The position numbers were made by a program, and so were the translations under genes. A stretch of 64,000 nucleotides of DNA from assembly GCA_017994815.1 (NCBI GenBank), contig JAGOJY010000005.1:1-64000 (forward strand), written 5' to 3'. The notes beneath the pieces were generated by a model that was not told the origin of the DNA, made no database searches, and saw only the letters and a program-made list of their open reading frames with translations. The DNA comes from Acidobacteriota bacterium. Lineage in GTDB: Bacteria > Acidobacteriota > Polarisedimenticolia > J045. Positions 19,722 through 28,397 of the stretch are shown in pieces; the first letter of the stretch is position 1; the number at the start of each line of letters is the position of its first letter.

Positions 19722-19747
19722 GTAGGGGCCGCCGCAGGCGGCCCGCA
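19722..19747. repeat. REP-like palindrome 1
   Basis: The core GGGGCCGCCGCAGGCGGCCC forms a G+C hairpin in the gap between the convergent NTF2-like and hydrolase genes. Related copies occur at 25856-25880, 30007-30034, 30101-30125 and 56552-56576. It may act as a bidirectional transcript end. Confidence 0.5.
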
Positions 19748-19775
19748 AGGGGAACGGATCGATGTGCGCGTGGTT

Positions 19776-20690
19776 TCAGGGGTGTGCGTGCAGGAAGGCG
19801 AGGAGCGCATCCGCGAAGGCCGGGGCGTCGCGGGCGGTGCCGTGGGTTTCACCCGCGAGCCGGACCACCGTCGCCTGCGCCAGCTCGCGCGTCAGGGCCG
19901 AGACTTCGCCGTGCGCGTCCTCGTCGCTGTACAGGACGAGCACCGGCACGCGGTTCTGCCGCAGCTCTTCCGGGGTCACGACGAGGCCGGTCATCCCGCG
20001 CATGAGCGCGGCGACCGCGGCGACGTCCTGCCCGGACTGGCGCAGGTAGTCGAGGAACGCGCGCGCGTTGGCGCGCTCCTCCTCCACCTCGGCCGGGGTC
20101 GTCGCGCGGCGGCCTCCGGGAGCGGGCACGCGCGAGAGCAGCGGGCCGATGTCGCGCCCTTCGAGCGCGTCGGCGACCATCGTGTACGAGGGCACGATCG
20201 CCGGCAGCAGCGCGCCGGAGCCGGCGACGGTGACGCTCGCGCAGCGCTCCGGATGCGTGACGAGCAGCTTCGCCGCGATCTGGCCGCCCATCGAGTAGCC
20301 GACGACGTGCCCCTGCGCGAGGCCGAGGTGGTCGAGCAGGCGCACGACGTCCTCCGCCATCTCGCTGCCGTACGCCGCGGGATCGTGCGGCTTCGCGCTC
20401 TGGCCCAGCCCGCGCTCGTCGAACAGGATCACGCGGTAGCCGGCGAGCGCCGCCATCGTCTTCGAGCGCCGCCAGACGTCGAGGTCCTCCGGCAGCCCGT
20501 TCAGCAGCAGGACCGGCTCGCCGTCGGCCGGGCCGGTCACGGTGTAGCGCAGCGAAACGCCGCCGGCATCGAGGAACGCGTCGGACGACGCCGCAGGCGG
20601 CCGCGGCGGCAGACACGCCAGGGCGAGGAAGGCGAGGGCGACGAGCGCCGACAGCCGTCCAAGTGGTCTCGGGAATCGTGTCGAGGTCAC
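19776..20690 (-). CDS. alpha/beta-fold hydrolase, exported, possible lipoprotein
   Basis: The product has 304 residues from a GTG at 20690. A basic n-region and hydrophobic stretch end in FLALACLPP, which could be a lipobox (Cys about 26) though not an ideal one. The mature part is an alpha/beta hydrolase: oxyanion strand VLLLNGLPEDLDVW, nucleophile elbow GYSMGGQIAAKL, acid in LYSDEDAHGE, and the histidine in GETHGTARDAP. The sequence around FDERGLGQSAKP is typical of the epoxide-hydrolase/haloperoxidase-like group. The substrate is unknown. It is transcribed convergently to the NTF2-like gene and divergently from the histidine kinase. Confidence 0.8.
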   Translation of the reverse strand: MTSTRFPRPLGRLSALVALAFLALACLPPRPPAASSDAFLDAGGVSLRYTVTGPADGEPVLLLNGLPEDLDVWRRSKTMAALAGYRVILFDERGLGQSAKPHDPAAYGSEMAEDVVRLLDHLGLAQGHVVGYSMGGQIAAKLLVTHPERCASVTVAGSGALLPAIVPSYTMVADALEGRDIGPLLSRVPAPGGRRATTPAEVEEERANARAFLDYLRQSGQDVAAVAALMRGMTGLVVTPEELRQNRVPVLVLYSDEDAHGEVSALTRELAQATVVRLAGETHGTARDAPAFADALLAFLHAHP

Positions 20691-20852
20691 GTCCGAAGGA
20701 GCCTCGCGCGCCGGCGCCCGCCAGTCGGGCCGGGCGCCTAGGATACGGCCCGCACCGCGCGTTCCGCCGCGGGAACGGCGCGTCCGGGGGCGGCGTGGCG
20801 TGTCTCCGACCGCGGCGTATCCTAGCCGCGGCTTCCGTCGGAGACCGCGTCC

Positions 20853-22271
20853 ATGCCCGGCAAGCGAAACCGCGGCGCACCCTCGCCAGCGGCCGCACGG
20901 CCGCTCAACCTGCTGCGGTACTTCACCTCGGCCGGGATCGTCGTCGTGCTCGTGCTGGCGCTCGGGACGCTCGCCACGGGGCGCACCCTGGTCGATCGCG
21001 CGCTGCTCGCGCTGGAGCGCGACGAGGCGGACAGCGTGGTCGAGGACATCGGCAACCTGCTCCGCGAGCGGGGGCTGCTTTCCGGCGCGGCGGGTGGGAT
21101 CGACCCGCAGGTCGAAACCGACGTCCGGCGCGTGATGGCCAACTACGGCGTGGTCGATTTCTCGCTGCGCAATCCGTCCGGGCGCGCGCTGCTGGAGTTG
21201 GGCGAGCCGGGTGCCGGTCGGCCGTGGCCCGAGGGCGAGCGGTCGGCGCGACGCGGCGAGGCGGTCTCGCGCTGGGCGGGCGCGGCCAGCGTGAGCGCGC
21301 ACGGCGAACAGATCGAGACCTGCGCCCCGGTGCGCGACGAACAGGGCCGGGTGCTCGCCGTGGCGCGGGTGCGGCGCGACTTCTCCCCCGCGCTGCGCGA
21401 CACGCGGGTCTGGCTGCTGCGGCTCGCCGGCGTATCGCTGATCTTCGGCGGCGGGGTATTCGCGTCGCTGTGGCTCCTGGTGCGCAAGGCCGACCGCATC
21501 CTGCACGAGCAGCGCACAGCGCTCGACGCGCTCGGCCGCCGCAAGGACGAGTTCTACGCGATCTGCAGTCACGACCTGCGCAGCCCGCTCTTGTCCGCGC
21601 ACGCCGGCTGCCGGCTGCTGCTCGAGCGGATCGGCGTGTCGGGGCAGCAGCGCGAGATCGTCCACGAGAACCTGCGGGCCGTCGCCTCGGCGCTGCGGCT
21701 GATCGACAACCTCTTGGACCTCGCACGGATCGAGGCCGGCGCGGACCGCCTGCAACCGGAGCCGACCGACGTCAACGAGGTGGTGGCGCAGGTCGTGGCC
21801 GGACAGCGCCTGGTCGCGACGGCGCGCGGCATCGAGCTGTCGTTCGACGCGCCGCCCGAACACTGCGTGGTGACCGCCGACCGCCTCAAGCTGCGGCGGA
21901 TCCTCGACAACCTGGTCGGCAACGCGCTGCGCCACGCGCCCGGGGCTCCCGTGACGGTCTGCATGGAGGTCCGCGCGGCCGAGGTTCGCGTGGCGGTGCG
22001 CGACCGCGGGCAGGGCATCCCGCCCGAGCGGATGGCGACGATCTTCGAGCGCTTCAACCATGGCGCCGGCGGCGCGCGCCGCGAGGGCACGGGCCTCGGC
22101 CTGTCGATCGCGCGCGAGTTCGCCGAGCAGCACGGCGGCGCGATCGAGGTCGACTCGCGGCCGGGCCAGGGCGCGGTGTTCACGCTGGTGCTGCCGCGCG
22201 GCGCCGCGGCGCCGCCCGCCGGCACGGCGCCGCCGGCCGACGCGGAACAGGTCCTGCACCTGTCGCGGTAG
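20853..22271 (+). CDS. membrane sensor histidine kinase (orphan)
   Basis: The product has 472 residues. Two transmembrane helices (about 25-45 and 190-215) enclose a periplasmic domain of some 140 residues without a recognised sensor fold. The kinase core is complete: H-box SHDLRSPLLS, N-box NLVGNALRHAPG, G1 DRGQGIPPE, F-box FERFNHGAGG and G2 GTGLGLSIAREF. It is of the HisKA/HATPase_c type. No response regulator is adjacent, so it is an orphan. TATCCT at 20818-20823 is a plausible -10, and CGGAGA about six bases before the ATG is a fair ribosome binding site. The C-terminal 20 residues are low-complexity Ala/Pro. Confidence 0.9.
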   Translation: MPGKRNRGAPSPAAARPLNLLRYFTSAGIVVVLVLALGTLATGRTLVDRALLALERDEADSVVEDIGNLLRERGLLSGAAGGIDPQVETDVRRVMANYGVVDFSLRNPSGRALLELGEPGAGRPWPEGERSARRGEAVSRWAGAASVSAHGEQIETCAPVRDEQGRVLAVARVRRDFSPALRDTRVWLLRLAGVSLIFGGGVFASLWLLVRKADRILHEQRTALDALGRRKDEFYAICSHDLRSPLLSAHAGCRLLLERIGVSGQQREIVHENLRAVASALRLIDNLLDLARIEAGADRLQPEPTDVNEVVAQVVAGQRLVATARGIELSFDAPPEHCVVTADRLKLRRILDNLVGNALRHAPGAPVTVCMEVRAAEVRVAVRDRGQGIPPERMATIFERFNHGAGGARREGTGLGLSIAREFAEQHGGAIEVDSRPGQGAVFTLVLPRGAAAPPAGTAPPADAEQVLHLSR

Positions 22272-22296
22272 TCGCGGCGATTTTCCCGGACAGGCT

Positions 22297-22465
22297 GCTA
22301 GTGTCCCGAATCCGTCATGGCTTTACAGTCGGCCGCCGCTGCATCCCGCATGGCTGCGTTGCTCGTCCTTGCAGTACGGGCCAGTACAGCGGCGTCCTCG
22401 CGCCTTGCCCTGCGGGCGCATCGACAGCCTTTGTTGTAAACCCATGACGGAACCGGGACACTAGC
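22297..22465. mobile_element. MITE-like element with ~30-bp terminal inverted repeats
   Basis: The left end (22298-22327) reads CTAGTGTCCC, GAA, TCCGTCATGG, then CTTTACA. The reverse complement of the right end (22435-22464) reads CTAGTGTCCC, GGT, TCCGTCATGG, then GTTTACA. The arms thus match at 27 of 30 bases. About 107 bp lie between, without a transposase and with an inner imperfect palindrome (CAGTACGGGCCAGTACAG). It sits between two convergent genes, and the terminal CTAG gives the stop codon (22461-22463) of the kinase gene on the minus strand. It could be a non-autonomous insertion element or a long-stem transcript-end structure. Confidence 0.65.
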
Positions 22466-25400
22466 GCGGTTCGTTCAGCGCGGCGGCCTTGCGCGCGAGG
22501 AGCAGGAACCCGGCCGCGCGCGCGTCGTCGGCGAGCGCGCCGGCGGCGCGGGGGTCGAGTTCGGCCTGCGCGAGGCGCGCCTCGAGCTGCTGCGGGACGA
22601 GTCCGTAGCGCGTCGCCTGCGCCAGCGCGGTCGCGAGGCCGCGGCGCGCGGCATTCTCGTCGCCGTTCGCCGATTGCGCGCGCGCGAGGGCGATCGCCGC
22701 GTCGAGCTCGGGGCTCTGGTTCTGGGTGCTCGCGGCCAGCTCGACGGCGCGCTTGGCCGCGGCGAGCGCCTCGCGCGGCTCGCGCTGCGCGAGCAGCGCG
22801 CGGGCCTGCGCGACCAGCGCGCTGCTCTCCAGGTCGGCCTGCTCCTCGTGCGCGAAGACCGCGCCGGCCGCGCGGGCCAGCTCCAGCGCCTGCCGGGGCT
22901 GCCCCTCCTCCAGCGCCAGCGTCGCCAGCAGGAGCCGCGTGACCTCGACGTTGAGCTTCTCGCCCAGTTCGTCGCGCACGGCGAGCGACTCCTCGTAGTG
23001 CCGGCGCGCCTGCGGCAGTTCGTCCTGCGCCAGCGCGATGTCGCCCAAGGACGCCGTGGTGAAGCCGACCCCGCGCCTGTAGCCCGACGTGCGGTGCATC
23101 GCCAGCGCTTCCTCGTAGCGCTGGCGCGCCTCGCCGAGCCGGCCCTGCTCGGCCAGCACGAGGCCGAGGTTGAACACCGAGCGCGCCACCCCGCCCTGGT
23201 CGCCGGCCGCGCGGAACAGTCCGATCGCCTCCTCGTGCAGGCGCCGCGCGCCCTCGAGGTCGCCGGTGTTGTCGAGGATGTTGGCGATGTTGCCCAGCGC
23301 CCCGGCGAGCCCGGTGGTGTTGCCGGTCTCGCGGTTCGTCGCCGCGGCCTGCTCGTAGTAGCGGCGCGCGCCGGCAAGATCGCCCTGGTCGTAGAGCAGG
23401 TTGCCGAGGTCGTTGAGGACCGTGCCGATGCTGCGCTGGTCGCCGATCTCGCGGAAGGTGGCGAGCGCCTCCTCGAAGCTGAGGCGCGCGCCGTCGCGGT
23501 CGCCTTTGTTCGCCAGCGTCTGCCCGCGCAGCATGGTCATCCGCGCCGCCCCGGTCTTCTGGCCGAGTTCGGCGTAGGTCCGCCGCGCCTCGGCGAACAG
23601 CTCCAGCGCGCGCTCCGGCTCGCCGAGCCGCTGCAGGGCCCAGCCCTGCTGGCCGCGCGCGTCGGCCGCGATGAGCCGCGCACCGTCGCCGTCGGCCTGC
23701 GCCGCGGCGCGCTGCGCGCCGTCGGCCGCGCGGCGGTAGTCGGCCATCTTGCCGGCCGCGATCGCCTCCATCAGCTCGATGCGCGGGTCGCCGGCGGCCG
23801 GTGCGATCACGCGCAGGGACTCGACCGTGCGCAAGGCGTCGTTCACTCGGCCGCCGTTGACCTGGGCCCGCGCGAGGCGCAGGCCGTAGTCGAGGTTGTC
23901 GGGGTAGAAGCCGAACAGCGCGCCGTAGGCCTCGCTGGCGCGGCCGAACTCGCGCGCGGACTCGGCCTGGCGCGCCTCGATCCACAGCCGCGCCTCGCGC
24001 GGCAGGTTGGCGGCGAGCGAGGCGGCGCGGGCGGCGGTGTCGCGGGCGCGCTGGTCGTAGCCCAGCGCGGACCAGACCTCCGCCAGCGCCGCGTGCACGA
24101 GCGGGAAGCCGGGCTCGATCCGCGCCGCGCCCTCGAGCCGCTCGCGCGCGCCGAGCAGGTCGCCGGCGCGCGTGCGCTCGAGCCCCTCGGCGTAGAGGCG
24201 CGCCGCGGCGGGGTCGGCCGGCAGCACCGCGCGCGAGGCCGCGGGACCGGCGGACGCCTCGCTGCCGAGACCCATCCCGGCGCGCAGCTTGCCCCCGGCG
24301 CGGCCGACGAGGTCGAACAGCGCGCTCTCGGCGCCGGTCTCGGCGACGGCCGCGAGGACCTCGCCGCTGGCGGCGTCCTGCAGGCGCAGGTCGAAGCGGA
24401 CCTGCCGCGCGCTGCCCTCGCCGAGCGCGGTGTAGGCGCCGACGACCACGTAGTCGGCGGCGAGCTGGCCCCGCAGGCGCTCGAGCGTGTCGGCGGCGAG
24501 GCTGTCGGCGGGGAGCAGGCCCAGTCCCTGGCGCGCGCGGGCGACGACCTCGCCCGGGACGGTGCGCACGCGCTCGCCCGCGGCGAGTTCGGTCGTCACC
24601 ATCTCGGCCAGCGCCGTCGCGAGCCAGTCGTCCGCCGCGCGCGCGGTCGAGTTCTTGAAGCCGAGCACCGCGACGACCGGCCGGCGCGTCGCCGCCGGTC
24701 GCGCGGCCGTCGCGGGCGTGGTCGGCTCGCGCGAGCGCCAGAAGAAGATGCTGGCCAGGACCGCCAGCGCGGTGAGCGCGATGACCAGCGCCACGGCCGG
24801 CCCGGTCCGGCGCGGGGCGCGCGCCCGGGCGCGCAACGCGCCGCGCGGCGGCAACTCGCCTTCCAGCGCGGCGACGACCTCGTCGGCGCCGGCGAAGCGC
24901 TCGGCCGGCTCGCGCGCGAGGCAGCGCAGGATCGCGTGCTCCCACTCCGGCTCGATCGTCGCGTTGAGCGCGCGGGGCGTGGGGGGCTCGATCTTCAGCC
25001 GCTGCAGGGCCACGGACATCGGCGTCGCGCCGGAGAACGGCAGCCGGCCGGTGCGCATCTCGTACAGGACGATCCCGAGCGCGTAGATGTCGGCCGCGGG
25101 CGTCAGCTCGAGGCCCTCGATCTGCTCGGGGGCCATGTAGGCCGGCGTGCCGACCAGCGCACCGCCGAGCTGGGTCAGCCCGGCGTCCTCGCCGGTGTCG
25201 ACGCGCCGCGACAGGCCGAAGTCGGTGACCACCGCGCGCAGGCCCGGACCGTCGGCGACGAGCAGGACGTTGCCGCTCTTGAAGTCCCGGTGGATCACGC
25301 CGGCGCGGTGCGCCGCGTCGAGGCCGGCGGCGATCTGGCGCGCGATCGGCAGCGCGGTCGCGGCGTCCATCGCGCCCTCGCGGCGCAGGCGCTCGGCGAG

Positions 25401-25796
25401 GCTCTCGCCCTCGAGCAGTTCCATCGTCAGGAACGTGACCGCCCCGCGCGGCCCCTCGGCCGTGCCGAGGTCGTGCAGCCGGCAGACGTTGGGATGCGTG
25501 ACCTTGCGCGCGAGCTGGATCTCGCGCCGGAAGCGCTCGGCGGTGGCCGCGGAGCCGGCCAGCTCGGGCCGGATCGTCTTGAGCGCGACCCGCTCGTGCA
25601 GCTCGCGGTCGAACGCCTCGTAGACCTCGCCCATCCCGCCGCGGGCGATCAGGCGCGTGATGGTGTAGCGCGGGCCGAGCTCGAGGCCGGGAGGGAACAG
25701 CGGCTCCGGGGCCGGTTCCGCCCGGCCGCGTTCCCACGAGGTGCGGGTCGCGTCGTCGGCGCTCGTCGCGCGCGGGTGCCTGGGGTCGTCGGCCAT
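22461..25796 (-). CDS. membrane Ser/Thr protein kinase with TolB/FlgO-like and TPR domains
   Basis: The product has 1111 residues. The kinase domain (about 45-310) shows ARGGMGEVYEAFD, VALKTIRPEL with the ATP-binding Lys, HRDFKSGNVLL, DFGLSRRVD and GTPAYMAPEQIEG, so it should be active. A transmembrane helix (about 333-352, VALVIALTALAVLASIFFW) follows. Next comes a domain of about 150 residues beginning RPVVAVLGFKNSTARAADDW, like the TolB/FlgO-type domain joined to kinases and cyclases in Acidobacteria. The last 600 residues are TPR repeats (LGNIANILDNTGDLEGARRL and similar). A TACAAT element lies 13 bases before the ATG and no Shine-Dalgarno is seen. The C-terminal residues ALNEPR and the stop run into the MITE-like element, so the natural end may have been altered. 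Confidence 0.9.
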   Translation of the reverse strand: MADDPRHPRATSADDATRTSWERGRAEPAPEPLFPPGLELGPRYTITRLIARGGMGEVYEAFDRELHERVALKTIRPELAGSAATAERFRREIQLARKVTHPNVCRLHDLGTAEGPRGAVTFLTMELLEGESLAERLRREGAMDAATALPIARQIAAGLDAAHRAGVIHRDFKSGNVLLVADGPGLRAVVTDFGLSRRVDTGEDAGLTQLGGALVGTPAYMAPEQIEGLELTPAADIYALGIVLYEMRTGRLPFSGATPMSVALQRLKIEPPTPRALNATIEPEWEHAILRCLAREPAERFAGADEVVAALEGELPPRGALRARARAPRRTGPAVALVIALTALAVLASIFFWRSREPTTPATAARPAATRRPVVAVLGFKNSTARAADDWLATALAEMVTTELAAGERVRTVPGEVVARARQGLGLLPADSLAADTLERLRGQLAADYVVVGAYTALGEGSARQVRFDLRLQDAASGEVLAAVAETGAESALFDLVGRAGGKLRAGMGLGSEASAGPAASRAVLPADPAAARLYAEGLERTRAGDLLGARERLEGAARIEPGFPLVHAALAEVWSALGYDQRARDTAARAASLAANLPREARLWIEARQAESAREFGRASEAYGALFGFYPDNLDYGLRLARAQVNGGRVNDALRTVESLRVIAPAAGDPRIELMEAIAAGKMADYRRAADGAQRAAAQADGDGARLIAADARGQQGWALQRLGEPERALELFAEARRTYAELGQKTGAARMTMLRGQTLANKGDRDGARLSFEEALATFREIGDQRSIGTVLNDLGNLLYDQGDLAGARRYYEQAAATNRETGNTTGLAGALGNIANILDNTGDLEGARRLHEEAIGLFRAAGDQGGVARSVFNLGLVLAEQGRLGEARQRYEEALAMHRTSGYRRGVGFTTASLGDIALAQDELPQARRHYEESLAVRDELGEKLNVEVTRLLLATLALEEGQPRQALELARAAGAVFAHEEQADLESSALVAQARALLAQREPREALAAAKRAVELAASTQNQSPELDAAIALARAQSANGDENAARRGLATALAQATRYGLVPQQLEARLAQAELDPRAAGALADDARAAGFLLLARKAAALNEPR

Positions 25797-25855
25797 CGGC
25801 GGCGGGCGGATTGTAGTCCCGCCGCCGGGCGGCGCCGAATCGCTGACAGGCTGAT

Positions 25856-25880
25856 TGCGGGCCGCCTGCGGCGGCCGTCC
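25856..25880. repeat. REP-like palindrome 2
   Basis: GCGGGCCGCCTGCGGCGGCC is the inverted orientation of the palindrome family also found at 19722, 30007, 30101 and 56552. Here it lies upstream of a kinase gene rather than downstream of a gene end. Confidence 0.45.
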
Positions 25881-25890
25881 GTGAAGCGAT

Positions 25891-26019
25891 GCGCTGCTCC
25901 GCGGAGCGGCGGCGGAGGACGAACTCGACGTCCACGTCGAGCACGTTCAGGAGCGCGAGGAGTTGCCGGAGCGACTTGCGGGTATTCGTCTGGTCCCAGA
26001 GGCGATACACCTGCACTCG
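25891..26019 (-). pseudogene. possible HipB/XRE antitoxin fragment
   Basis: Reverse-strand reading gives RVQVYRLWDQTNTRKSLRQL, then LALLNVLDVDVEFVLRRR. This resembles the end of HipB-like helix-turn-helix antitoxins (a TLxxLLxxLD pattern followed by a beta strand). There is no start codon in frame nearby, no helix-turn-helix first half and no HipA gene. It is at most a relic; the match is short. Confidence 0.3.
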
Positions 26020-26214
26020 TGCGGTACGTGAACGCCTCGCGACCCAGCTCGCGGTCGACTTCGGCCGCGACCATGAGCTCGCGGGCGACGGACGGGCGAC
26101 GGGCGGGTTCACCGGCGGTGGGACGCCGTTCGCCGGTGCGGCGCCGCGATCGGCCGAAAAGCGGGCGCGGGGGCTTGCCCGCCGCCGTAACGTGCGCCCG
26201 AAAAGGAGGCCGTG

Positions 26215-26589
26215 ATGGATGCGATGGAGAGACGGCGCACGGTGCCGCACCTGGTCCTCGGGGCCGGGCTGGTCGGCGCGGGCGCGTTGCTGCTCCTGCA
26301 CAACTTCGAGCTGGCGCCGGCCGGCGCGATCCTGGCGACGTGGTGGCCCGTGATCCTCGTCGCCTACGGCGTGGCGCGGATCTGGGCCTGCTGGGACTCG
26401 CACTTCGCCGTCTCGGGAGCGCTCCTGGCGCTGGCCGGCGGCTGGCTCTTGCTGTCGAACCTCGGGTATGCCCCGGGCTCGGCCTGGCAGCTTTGGCCGC
26501 TGGTGCTGGTCCTGATCGGCCTGCGCATCGCGCGCGGCCGGTACGATTGCCGCTGCTGCGGCGTGGCGAAAGAGGAGGTGCGGTCATGA
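26215..26589 (+). CDS. LiaI/LiaF-type transmembrane protein (DUF5668-like)
   Basis: This 124-residue membrane protein has four short hydrophobic segments in the LiaF-TM arrangement: LVLGAGLVGAGALLLLHNF, then WWPVILVAYGVARIW, ALLALAGGWLLLSNLG and LWPLVLVLIGLRI. It ends in a Cys-rich tail (DCRCCG). AAGGAGG at 26203-26209, five bases upstream, fixes the ATG at 26215. Its stop overlaps the next start as ATGA. It is paralogous to the N-terminal half of the following protein, so the two probably form a membrane pair in an envelope-stress sensing system with the LytS-type kinase downstream. Confidence 0.75.
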   Translation: MDAMERRRTVPHLVLGAGLVGAGALLLLHNFELAPAGAILATWWPVILVAYGVARIWACWDSHFAVSGALLALAGGWLLLSNLGYAPGSAWQLWPLVLVLIGLRIARGRYDCRCCGVAKEEVRS

Positions 26590-27305
26590 ACTCGGGAGCG
26601 ATTCGCAGGGTGACCCCGCAACTGATCCTGGGCCTCGGGCTCGCGGTGCTGGGGCTGGTGCTGACGCTCGACAACTTCGACGTCATCGAGTCGGAGCAGG
26701 TCCTGCGCTACTGGCCGGTGATCCTGATCGCCTTCGGCGTGGCGCGCATCGTCAGCAGCTTCGCGCTCTCGGCCCTCGTCCCCGGCCTGTTGTTCATCCT
26801 CGGCGGCGGGTGGCTGCTGCTGTGGAACCTCGGCCGCGTGCACGTGTCCCTCTGGCAGTTGTGGCCGGTGGCGCTGGTGCTCTTGGGGTTGTCGATCCTG
26901 CACCGGGCGTTCTCCGGCCCGCGCGGCCCGGCGCCGGAACTCAGCACGGTCTCGGAGACCTCGGCGTTCGCGATGATGTCGGGCGTCGAGCGCCGGGTCT
27001 CGTCGACGGACTTCCGCCGCGCCGACGCGACGGCGATCATGGGCGGCGTGGAGATCGATCTGCGCGGCGCCGAGATCGCCGGCGACCGGGCGGTGGTCGA
27101 CGTGTTCGCACTGTGGGGCGGGGTCGAGCTGGTGGTCCCGGTGGGCTGGACGATCGACAGCCGCGTGCAGCCGATCATGGGGGCCTTCGAGGACAAGACC
27201 CTGCACCCGCTGCCCGGGGAGGGGCCGGCCAAGGTCCTCGAGCTCCGCGGTTGGGCGATCATGGGGGGCGTGGAAGTGAGAAACCGGCGGTCGAAGGAGG
27301 ACTGA
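26586..27305 (+). CDS. LiaF-like envelope-stress membrane protein
   Basis: The product has 239 residues. Residues 1-115 contain four transmembrane segments like those of the preceding gene (PQLILGLGLAVLGLVLTLDN, YWPVILIAFGVARI). Residues 125-235 form the soluble LiaF C-terminal beta domain (cell-wall-active antibiotics response family), with the repeating AIMGGVEIDLRGAEI, LWGGVELVVPVGW and WAIMGGVEVRN. LiaF-type proteins restrain or tune a cognate sensor kinase. Here the partner would be the LytS-type kinase six bases downstream. Translational coupling with the upstream gene is seen in the ATGA overlap. Confidence 0.85.
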   Translation: MNSGAIRRVTPQLILGLGLAVLGLVLTLDNFDVIESEQVLRYWPVILIAFGVARIVSSFALSALVPGLLFILGGGWLLLWNLGRVHVSLWQLWPVALVLLGLSILHRAFSGPRGPAPELSTVSETSAFAMMSGVERRVSSTDFRRADATAIMGGVEIDLRGAEIAGDRAVVDVFALWGGVELVVPVGWTIDSRVQPIMGAFEDKTLHPLPGEGPAKVLELRGWAIMGGVEVRNRRSKED

Positions 27306-27311
27306 CGCGCC

Positions 27312-28397
27312 GTGCACCCGATCCTCGAGGAGCGCGGGCGGCTGGTCCCGTACCTCGCGGCGTGGATTCCCGCCGGCGGGCTGCTCGCGGCGCTGGTCGC
27401 GGTCGTCGCCGGCGCGTCCACCTGGTCGGCGCTGGCGCTGGCGCTGCCGCTGGCGCTCGCCTTCGGGATGCTGAGCCTGACGGCGTGGTTCCCCTGCCGC
27501 TCGCAGCCGCTGGGCCGCGGGCGCCTGTTGGCGGTCGTCGCGACGCAGGTCTTCGCCGCCCTGGTGACGAGCGGCGCGTGGATCGGCTTCGGCTGGTTCT
27601 GGGCCCGCCTGCTCGCGCTGGCCGGGCGGGCCGGCGCCCCGGGCCTGCTCGCGGCGCCGCGGCAGTTCGCGCTCGCCGCCCCGGCGCTGGCGACGGCGGG
27701 CGTGCTCCTGTTCCTGCTGTCGGCGGCGGTGCACTACCTCGTGATCGCGTTCCAGTCGGCGCGCGCGGCCGAGCGCAGCGCGCTGGAGGCGAGCCTCGCG
27801 GCGCGCGACGCGGAGCTGCGGGCGTTGCGGGCGCAGCTCGACCCGCACTTCCTGTTCAACAGCCTCAACTCGATCAGCGCCTTGGTGGCCGAGGATCCGC
27901 CCGAGGCCCGGCGGATGTGCGTCTTGCTCGCGGAGTTCCTGCGCCGGACGCTGGAGCTGGGCCGGCGCGAGGTGATCCCGCTCTCGGACGAGCTGGCGCT
28001 GGCCGACGCGTTCCTCGGGCTCGAACGCGTGCGCTTCGGCGAGCGGCTGGTGGTCGAGCGCGACATCGCGCCGGCGGCGCTGGGCTGCCTGGTGCCGCCG
28101 CTGATCCTGCAGCCGCTCTTGGAGAACGCGGTCCGGCACGGGATCGGCGAACTGCTCGAAGGCGGCACCGTGCGCATCGAGGCCGCGCGCGGCGACGGGC
28201 GGCTGCAGATCGCGATCACGAACCCGCGCGACGCGGCCGCGGGCGCGCCGGGGCGGCGCGGGCTGGGGCTGGACAACGTCCGCTCGCGGCTGGCGGCGCT
28301 GTACGGCGCGGAGGGGCGGCTGGACGTGACGGCCGGCGAGACGACGTACCGCGCGGCGCTGCGCCTGCCGGCGCTGGAGGGTGGCGATGGGCGCTGA
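27312..28397 (+). CDS. LytS/YehU-type sensor histidine kinase
   Basis: The product has 361 residues. Four or five transmembrane helices fill residues 10-150, followed by a short coiled coil. The His_kinase domain (RAQLDPHFLFNSLNSISALV, phospho-acceptor His in DPHFLFN) comes next. The HATPase part has NAVRHGIGEL and GLGLDNVRSRLAALYG. This is the family paired with LytTR regulators. The GTG start lies six bases after the LiaF-like gene, and the 3' end overlaps the regulator gene by 11 bases, so all four genes form one operon. Confidence 0.9.
   Translation: MHPILEERGRLVPYLAAWIPAGGLLAALVAVVAGASTWSALALALPLALAFGMLSLTAWFPCRSQPLGRGRLLAVVATQVFAALVTSGAWIGFGWFWARLLALAGRAGAPGLLAAPRQFALAAPALATAGVLLFLLSAAVHYLVIAFQSARAAERSALEASLAARDAELRALRAQLDPHFLFNSLNSISALVAEDPPEARRMCVLLAEFLRRTLELGRREVIPLSDELALADAFLGLERVRFGERLVVERDIAPAALGCLVPPLILQPLLENAVRHGIGELLEGGTVRIEAARGDGRLQIAITNPRDAAAGAPGRRGLGLDNVRSRLAALYGAEGRLDVTAGETTYRAALRLPALEGGDGR

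Larger units (their letters stand above)
25797..26214. other. intergenic stretch with a REP-like palindrome and a possible antitoxin scrap
   Basis: This 418-bp divergent gap holds the kinase promoter (ATTGTA on the plus strand at 25810-25815), the REP-like palindrome at 25856-25880, a minus-strand HipB-like fragment (25891-26019) and the strong ribosome binding site AAGGAGG at 26203-26209 for the next operon. Nothing else was recognised. Confidence 0.5.

Noticed and set aside
19776..22259. 827-residue minus-strand frame ending in the alpha/beta hydrolase
   Set aside because: The first 520 residues are antisense to the histidine kinase. A GTG at 20690 with a signal sequence starts the real gene.
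22674..27305. 1543-residue plus-strand frame ending in the LiaF-like protein
   Set aside because: Only the last 239 residues are real. The rest is antisense to the kinase-TPR gene and crosses the strong ribosome binding site at 26203.
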